A program made the position numbers and the translations under genes. 64,000 nt of DNA from CAKZKT01 sp034434235 (GTDB lineage Bacteria; Chloroflexota; Anaerolineae; CG2-30-64-16). The stretch is taken from the NCBI GenBank assembly GCA_034434235.1, contig DAOTZV010000098.1:42700-106699 (forward strand), written 5' to 3'. This document shows, piece after piece, positions 58,777 to 64,000 of the stretch; within the stretch, counting starts at the first letter, position 1, and each line of letters begins with the position of its first letter. The notes under the pieces were generated by a model. It had not been told where the DNA came from. It saw only the letters and a list, made by a program, of their open reading frames with translations, and ran no database searches.

Positions 58777-60699
58777 GTGCTCTCCGAGAAAGCCAAAGCT
58801 GAGATCCGGGCGCTCCAGGCCCGTTATCCTGTGCCTCGCTCGGCGCTGGGGCCGGCGTTGTATGTGGCCCAGCGCGAAGTGGGCTGGTTGCCGGCCGAAG
58901 TGCTGGCCGAGGTGGCCGCGCTCTTCGATCTGGACGCGACCGAGGTCGGCGAGTTCGCCAGCTTCTACCACATGTACAACACCCATCGCGAGCCCGGCCA
59001 ATACCACATCGAGATCTGCGACAACGTGCCGTGCATGTTGGGCGGCGCGCTGAAGCTGGCCGACCTGCTCAAGGAACGGCTGGGCATTGACTTCGGCCAG
59101 ACCACGCCGGACGGCAAGTTCTCTTTGGGCCGGGTGGAGTGTCTGGGCGCATGTGCCACCGCGCCGATGTTCATGTGCACCGAGAAGTACACGGGTAAGA
59201 TCCGCTACTTCGAGGAGCTGCACACGCCCGAAAAGCTGGACGAGGCGCTGGCGTTGATCGCGTCGGGCCACGGCTTCGACACCTGCGAGCGTTGGCCCCT
59301 CGGCCCCTACCATCACGGCGGCCGGCCCGACACCAACTTCCTGTTGGCCCGCGTGGACAAGCCCGATTCGCACAAGATCGAAACCTATATCGCCGATGGT
59401 GGCTACGAGACGGCCCGCGCGGTCGTCACCGGCGGCAAGACGCCGCAACAGGTGATAGACGAGGTGAAGGCCGCGGTCGTGCGCGGCCGCGGGGGCGCGG
59501 GCTTCCCGGCCGGCCAGAAGTGGAGCTTCCTGCCGGCAGGCAAATATCCGCGCTACCTGGTGGTCAACGCCGATGAGTCGGAGCCGGGCACCTTCAAAGA
59601 CCGCATGATCATGGAGTACGACCCCCATCAGCTCATCGAGGGGATCATCCTGACCTGCTACGCCATCGAGGCCGAGCGCGCGTTCATCTACGTGCGCGGG
59701 GAATACTATTTCGCGGCGCAACGGCTCGAAGGCGCGGTCGCCGAGGCCGAGGCCCGGGGCTTCCTGGGCGACAACATCTTCGGCACGGGCAAGAAGCTCA
59801 AGGTCGTCGTGCATCGCGGGGCCGGCGCGTATGAGTGCGGGGAGGAAACGGCGCAGCTCACGTCGCTGGAGGGCTATCGCGGCCATCCGCGGCTCAAGCC
59901 GCCCTTCCCGGCCGTCGAGGGCCTCTACGGCAAGCCGACCATCGTCAACAACGTCGAGACGATCTCCAACGTGCCGCACATCTTGCGCCACGGCGCGGAC
60001 TGGTACAAGCAGTGGGGCACGCCGCAAAGCACCGGCTTCCGCCTCTTCTGCCTGAGCGGACAGGTGAAGCGACCGGGCCTCTATGAGCTGCCGCACGGCA
60101 CCACCCTGCGCGAGCTGATCTACGAATACGGCGGCGGCCTGAAGGAAGAAGCCGGCGAGCTGAAGGCCGTGATCCCCGGCGGGTTGTCGGTGCAATTGCT
60201 TGACCCGAGCCAGCTCGATACGCCCCTGGATTACGAAAGCCTCGCCAGGCAAGGCTCGGCGCTCGGCTCTGCGGGCGTGATCGTCATCGGCGCGAACCAG
60301 AGCCTGGTGGAGGTGGCGCGACGCACGGTGGCCTTCTATCGCGAAGAGAGCTGCGGCAAGTGTACGCCGTGCCGCGAAGGGGTGCCCTGGCTGGAGGCGA
60401 TCCTGGAGCGCATCGAGCATGGCCAGGGCCGCGTCGAAGACATCGCGCTGCTCAATTACATCGCGGACATGGTCGGCGGCAAGAGCTTCTGCCCGTTCGG
60501 CTATGCGGCCGTCTGGGGCCTGCAGAGCAACCTGGCGAAGTTCCGCGGCGAGTTCGACGCGGCCATCGCCGCGGCCACCGAGAAGCCGGTCATCCCGATC
60601 CGGCCCATCTACCGGCCCGATGCCGGCGCGCCCTCAGGCATCACCGAGCCGAGCCTGCCGCTGGAGGAGAAGTATAACGCGCCGACGGTGAAGCGATAG
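58777..60699 (+). CDS. nuoEF: NADH-quinone oxidoreductase fused subunit E/F
   Basis: 640 residues joining two subunits that are usually separate. The NuoE part (about 1-165) has 2Fe-2S Cys 81, 86, 122 and 126. The NuoF part has NADH-binding GRGGAGFPAGQKW (237-249), FMN-site NADESEPGTFKDR (264-276) and 4Fe-4S Cys 526, 529, 532 and 572. The linker (165-200) is short, and no stop or frameshift occurs in it. It is the electron-input module of complex I. The start is GTG 58777, 5 nt after AGGAGG. Confidence 0.95.
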   Translation: MLSEKAKAEIRALQARYPVPRSALGPALYVAQREVGWLPAEVLAEVAALFDLDATEVGEFASFYHMYNTHREPGQYHIEICDNVPCMLGGALKLADLLKERLGIDFGQTTPDGKFSLGRVECLGACATAPMFMCTEKYTGKIRYFEELHTPEKLDEALALIASGHGFDTCERWPLGPYHHGGRPDTNFLLARVDKPDSHKIETYIADGGYETARAVVTGGKTPQQVIDEVKAAVVRGRGGAGFPAGQKWSFLPAGKYPRYLVVNADESEPGTFKDRMIMEYDPHQLIEGIILTCYAIEAERAFIYVRGEYYFAAQRLEGAVAEAEARGFLGDNIFGTGKKLKVVVHRGAGAYECGEETAQLTSLEGYRGHPRLKPPFPAVEGLYGKPTIVNNVETISNVPHILRHGADWYKQWGTPQSTGFRLFCLSGQVKRPGLYELPHGTTLRELIYEYGGGLKEEAGELKAVIPGGLSVQLLDPSQLDTPLDYESLARQGSALGSAGVIVIGANQSLVEVARRTVAFYREESCGKCTPCREGVPWLEAILERIEHGQGRVEDIALLNYIADMVGGKSFCPFGYAAVWGLQSNLAKFRGEFDAAIAAATEKPVIPIRPIYRPDAGAPSGITEPSLPLEEKYNAPTVKR

Positions 60700-60801
60700 G
60701 AGCGCCTGGCAGATCAAAGGGGACAAGATGACAGTGTTGGAATGGAGAACTGGCGGGCACGACGCTCTGCTGAACTTTTGTATTGATGATGGGGTGAGAC
60801 G

Positions 60802-61035
60802 ATGAAAGTGTTGAGCTACCGGACGATGTTGAAAAGGGAACCGGAGGGCGGTTACACGGTCACCGTGCCTTCCCTCCCTGGTTGCGTCACCTATGGCGAG
60901 ACCATAGATCATGCGCTCGCGATGGCGAAAGAGGCCATTGAGTTATACATCGAAAGCTTGCGGGCACACGGCGAGGAAATACCTACAGACGCTGAAACCT
61001 TGGAATACACGCTTATGATACCAGCCTATGCCTAA
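60802..61035 (+). CDS. hicB: HicB family antitoxin
   Basis: 77 residues. YRTMLKREPEGGYTVTVPSLPGCVTYGETIDHALAMAKEAIELYIESLRAHGEEIPTD is the HicB partial RNase-H fold. It neutralises the HicA toxin encoded next. GGGGTGAG precedes the ATG. The upstream 102-bp gap after nuoEF shows nothing else. The base composition is clearly more A+T-rich than neighbours, suggesting transfer. Confidence 0.9.
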   Translation: MKVLSYRTMLKREPEGGYTVTVPSLPGCVTYGETIDHALAMAKEAIELYIESLRAHGEEIPTDAETLEYTLMIPAYA

Positions 61036-61249
61036 GATGCCCGCCCTCACGCCGCAGAGACTTATCAAAATATTGGAGCAACATGGCTTCGTGTTGGATC
61101 GAGTCAAAGGCAGCCACCACGTTTACTATCATCCTTTGACGAAGCGACGAGCTATTGTCCCGCTTCACACTGGCGACTTGCCGAAGGGTACATTACTCGA
61201 AATCTTGAGGCAAGCAGGCATCAGCAGGGATGAGTGGGATGAGAAATAG
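61028..61249 (+). CDS. hicA: HicA family toxin
   Basis: 73 residues. LTPQRLIKILEQHGFVLDRVKGSHHVYYHP carries the dsRBD-like fold with the catalytic His of the GSH motif, and AIVPLHTGDLPKGTLLEILRQAGISRDEW completes it. HicA cleaves mRNA when free of HicB. It overlaps hicB by 8 bp; the order antitoxin-toxin is reversed compared with many hicAB loci. The pair separates nuoEF from nuoG. Confidence 0.92.
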   Translation: MPKMPALTPQRLIKILEQHGFVLDRVKGSHHVYYHPLTKRRAIVPLHTGDLPKGTLLEILRQAGISRDEWDEK

Positions 61250-61301
61250 TGCCGACGGCCTGATATTCGCTATTTGCTGATTCGTTCATTTGAGGACCAT
61301 T

Positions 61302-64000
61302 ATGCCCGATCAGGTCACTCTGACCATTGACGACATCAAAGTAACCGTGCCGGCGGGGACGCTGGTGGTGGATGCGGCCAAAGCGGCCGGCATCGAGATC
61401 CCGGTCTTCTGCTCGCACCCCAAGCTCGATCCGCTCGGCGCGTGCCGCATGTGCCTGGTGGAGTTCGTCGGGCCGCGCGGTAGCCGGCTCGACACCGCCT
61501 GCACGGTGCGCGTGGCCGAGGGGATGGTCGTGCGCACGAACACCGAGCAGGTGAAGGCCGTGCGCGAGGCCAACCTGGGCTTCATCCTGATCAATCACCC
61601 GCTCGATTGTCCCATCTGCGACAAGGGCGGCGAGTGCCCGCTGCAGGATCAGACGATGAAGTATGGCCCAGGCGCCTCGAAGTTCATCGAGCCGAAACGC
61701 CACAAGAACAAGCGTTACCCCATCAGCGACCTGATCCTGCTCGACCAGGAGCGCTGTATCCTGTGCTGGCGCTGCATCCGCTACCTGGAAGAATGGGAAG
61801 ACAAGCCCCAGCTCGGCCTCTTCGAGCGCGGGGGCGAGACGATGATTGATACCTTCCCCGGCCAGCCGGTGGATGCGAAGACCTCGGGCAGCATCATTGA
61901 CATCTGCCCGGTCGGCGCGCTGACGAACCGGGTGGCCCGCTTCCGCTATCGCCCCTGGGAGCTGCGCAAGACGCCGAGCGTCTGCAACCATTGCCCGGTG
62001 GGCTGCAACCTGCGGCTGGATGAGCGCGTGCATGAGCTGCGCCGCATCGTCGCCCGCGAGAACATGGCCGTCAACGACGAATGGATCTGCGACAAGGGCC
62101 GCTTCGTCTACCGGTTCGTGGATCATCCGCAGCGGCTGAAGATGCCGCTGGTGCGCGACGGCGAGAAGTTGCGCGAGGCGACCTGGGACGAGGCGCTCGG
62201 CCGGATCGTCGAAAAGCTGGACGCGCTGGTGGACGCCCACGGGCCGGCCGCGGTCGGCGGAGTGGCGTCCCCGCGCATCAGCAACGAGGCGGCCTATCTG
62301 TTCCAGAAGTTCTTCCGCGCTCTGATCGGCACGAACAACGTGGATTTCGCGGGCGGCGCGGCCGTGCGCGCCTGGCCCACGGGCCTCTCGGCCATCGCGG
62401 ACATCGCCAGGAGCGATCTGATCGTGCTCGTCGGCTGCGATCCGAGCGAGGCCGCGCCGGTGCTCGATCTGCACATCAAGCGGGCCGTCCGGCGCAACGG
62501 CGCGAAGCTCTTGATCGTCAACCCGCGGCGCATCGAGCTGGCGCGCTACACGCCGGAGCGGGGCGCATATCTGCCCGTGTTGCCCGGCAACGAGGCGACG
62601 CTGCTCAACGAACTGGTCGCGGCGGTCCAGGCGGCGAAAGGGGTTGGGGCTCAGGGATTAGGGGTTAGGGATCAGGGGTTGGGGATCAGGGATCAGGGAT
62701 TAGGGATCAGGGATCAGGGATTAGGGATTAGGGATCAGGGAACGGGGGCCAGGGTTCAGGACGGAGGGGGCCGGGCGCAGGCCGCGAAGGGCAAGGCGGA
62801 TGCGCGCAATCCCCAATCCCCAATCCCCAATCCCCCATATCCCATACCGACAGCGCTCCTCACCGCCGCCAAATCGCCCCTCTTCATCTACGGCCCGGAC
62901 GCGGCCACCGGCGAGCGCGGCAAGGCGACCGTGGCCGCGCTGTTCAACCTGGCGACCGCGCTGGGGCACGGGGACAAGCTGGCGTACATCGGCGCGGGGG
63001 CGAACGAGCAGGGCGTGCGGGACATGGGCCTGTTGCCCGATACCCTGCCGGGCTACGCGGCCGTGTCGGATGCGACCGTGCGCGATCGGCTGGGCAAGCT
63101 GTGGGGCGTCCAGCCGCCGGCCCAGCCGGGCCAATCCTATGCTCAGATGATCGGCGGAGGCGTCAGGGCGCTCTTCGTGATGGGCGCCAACCCGGCGGCA
63201 TTGCCGGCCGCGGCCGAGACGCTGCGCAAGCTCGACCTGCTGGTCGTCCAGGATCTGTTCCTGACCGAGACCGCGCAACTGGCCGATGTGGTGTTGCCGG
63301 CGTGCAGCTTTGCGGAGGCCGACGGGACGTATACCAACCTGGAGCGCCGCGTCCAGCGGGGGCCGCAGGGCATCCGGCCGGTGGGCGAGAGCAAGCCCGA
63401 CTGGGCGATCCTGGCCGCGCTGGCCGAGAAGTGGCTGGCCGTCCAGTCTTTTGAGGGCGCAGAGGCCGCTAAAGCGGACCTGCCCGATTGGAAACGCAAA
63501 AAGCGCACGAAGGCCAAGGCCGGCCCTGCGCCCAAGCCGTGGAACTACGCCAATGCGCAAGCCGTGCTGGAGGAGATCGGTCGGGCGGTGCCGTTCTACG
63601 CCGCGCTACGCTGGGACGCGTTGGGCGAGGGCGGCGTACAGTGGTCGGCGAGGGATTTGAGATCAGGGGTTAGGGATTGGGGATTATCCAATCCCCAATC
63701 CCCAATCCCCAATATCCAGCCCGGCAGCTTCCTCCTGGTGAGCGGCCCGCTCCTCTGGGACGACGGCCTCTTCATGCAATATGCGCCGGAACAGGTGCGC
63801 AAGCTGACGCCGACGCCGTTCGTCGCGCTCAACCCGGCCGATCTGGCGGCTGCTAAGTTGACCGAGGGCAGCAAAGTGACTGTGGGCTCGCCCCGCGGCA
63901 GCGTGACCTTGACCCTGAAAGCCGACGCCTCAGTGCAGCCCGGCACGGCCTGGATTCCCGCGAACCTGCCTGGCCTGCCCGCGGAGACGCTCGGCGCAGG
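61302..64000 (+). CDS. nuoG: NADH-quinone oxidoreductase subunit G (3' end cut by window)
   Basis: 899 residues visible. Cluster ligands: 2Fe-2S Cys37, 48, 51, 67; N5 His99, Cys103, 106, 112; N4 Cys152, 155, 158, 202; N7 Cys228, 231, 235, 263, so the extra N7 cluster is retained. A molybdopterin-oxidoreductase-like domain follows. Two in-frame segments of repeated short motifs interrupt it: GLGIRDQ copies and PQSPIPNP near 447-515, and RDWGLSNPQSPIPN near 785-805, encoded by GGGGATTAGGGATC-type DNA. The frame is open through both. It carries electrons from NuoF toward NuoB. Confidence 0.93.
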   Translation, partial: MPDQVTLTIDDIKVTVPAGTLVVDAAKAAGIEIPVFCSHPKLDPLGACRMCLVEFVGPRGSRLDTACTVRVAEGMVVRTNTEQVKAVREANLGFILINHPLDCPICDKGGECPLQDQTMKYGPGASKFIEPKRHKNKRYPISDLILLDQERCILCWRCIRYLEEWEDKPQLGLFERGGETMIDTFPGQPVDAKTSGSIIDICPVGALTNRVARFRYRPWELRKTPSVCNHCPVGCNLRLDERVHELRRIVARENMAVNDEWICDKGRFVYRFVDHPQRLKMPLVRDGEKLREATWDEALGRIVEKLDALVDAHGPAAVGGVASPRISNEAAYLFQKFFRALIGTNNVDFAGGAAVRAWPTGLSAIADIARSDLIVLVGCDPSEAAPVLDLHIKRAVRRNGAKLLIVNPRRIELARYTPERGAYLPVLPGNEATLLNELVAAVQAAKGVGAQGLGVRDQGLGIRDQGLGIRDQGLGIRDQGTGARVQDGGGRAQAAKGKADARNPQSPIPNPPYPIPTALLTAAKSPLFIYGPDAATGERGKATVAALFNLATALGHGDKLAYIGAGANEQGVRDMGLLPDTLPGYAAVSDATVRDRLGKLWGVQPPAQPGQSYAQMIGGGVRALFVMGANPAALPAAAETLRKLDLLVVQDLFLTETAQLADVVLPACSFAEADGTYTNLERRVQRGPQGIRPVGESKPDWAILAALAEKWLAVQSFEGAEAAKADLPDWKRKKRTKAKAGPAPKPWNYANAQAVLEEIGRAVPFYAALRWDALGEGGVQWSARDLRSGVRDWGLSNPQSPIPNIQPGSFLLVSGPLLWDDGLFMQYAPEQVRKLTPTPFVALNPADLAAAKLTEGSKVTVGSPRGSVTLTLKADASVQPGTAWIPANLPGLPAETLGA
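62652..62838. repeat. GGGATYAGGGAT microrepeat block with its reverse complement, inside nuoG
   Basis: About eight degenerate copies of CAGGGATTAGGGAT (62652-62745) and, 60 bp later, several AATCCCC copies (62808-62838), the inverse of GGGGATT. The block can fold into a large hairpin and is translated in frame (QGLGIRDQ and NPQSPIPN). Confidence 0.92.
63652..63716. repeat. Second GGGATT/AATCCC inverted microrepeat in nuoG
   Basis: GGGATTTGAGATCAGGGG, then TTAGGGATTGGGGATT followed by AATCCCCAATCCCC copies. Encodes RDWGLSNPQSPIPN in frame. Same motif as the block 1 kb upstream. Confidence 0.9.

Noticed and set aside
62640..63720. Frameshift or pseudogene in nuoG at the repeats
   Set aside because: Codon-by-codon reading shows an unbroken frame through both repeat blocks and the domain continues normally after each.

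Overview
This 64 kb window is GC-rich chromosomal DNA from a bacterium, most likely a Chloroflexota member (Anaerolineae/Caldilineae-like). The taxonomic call is an inference. It rests on a DUF4012-like surface-polysaccharide protein, a geranylgeranyl-reductase-family flavoprotein, methylmalonyl-CoA mutase split into two subunits with MeaB, a menaquinone-type MenG, complex I with fused NuoCD and NuoEF, and many short palindromic intergenic repeats. Only one tRNA, Leu(GAG), is present. There is no rRNA, CRISPR array, prophage or transposase.

Layout. 0-5 kb: glycan and protein-repair genes (GNAT, GT2, rmlD, pcm, GGR-type oxidoreductase) bounded by two tandem palindromic repeat arrays. 4.9-10.5 kb: a UgpC/MsmK-type ATPase, then a plus-strand phosphatase-like/MFS/MrfA-type helicase cluster. 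10.5-16.7 kb: a minus-strand operon for a ferric/polyamine-type ABC transporter (lipoprotein, large fused permease, ATPase) followed by a PfkB kinase and an OsmC protein. 16.8-19.9 kb: tRNA-Leu and three polysaccharide genes. 19.9-23.3 kb: a strong promoter, a long structured leader, rpsU, infA, an exact parS site, a methyltransferase and the primary sigma factor. 23.4-28.2 kb: gyrB interrupted by a 565-residue intein, and a membrane protein. 28.3-32.7 kb: a SAM hydrolase, murA (with Asp at the catalytic Cys position), then a ParA ATPase gene overlapping a gene for a membrane protein with a ParB-like N-terminal peptide.

32.9-37.3 kb: a NMT1/Tau-type ABC transporter in one operon with menG and ubiX, plus a small membrane protein. 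37.4-44.7 kb: a BMP-type nucleoside ABC transporter followed by a membrane glycosyltransferase and MntP. 45.0-48.9 kb: xseA, xseB, degV, argH. 48.9-55.8 kb: a solo HicB-like protein, Ca2+/H+ antiporter, lipid kinase, meaB, both mutase subunits and an AcnX-type hydrolyase. 56.0-64.0 kb: nuoA-nuoB-nuoCD-nuoEF-[hicB-hicA]-nuoG, running off the window end.

The most interesting items are: (1) ParA plus a membrane protein carrying a GRGLDALF motif, a candidate membrane-tethered ParA positioning system; (2) a consensus parS site about 11 kb away; (3) a large multibranched leader upstream of rpsU; (4) a GyrB intein with an internal HTH placed immediately before the TOPRIM metal site; (5) a permease with an extra hydrophobic block of about 225 residues; (6) several families of dispersed hairpins, some translated inside NuoG; and (7) a hicBA module inside the nuo operon. 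Promoters read by eye are largely TTGACA/TATAAT-like, and two may give leaderless transcripts.
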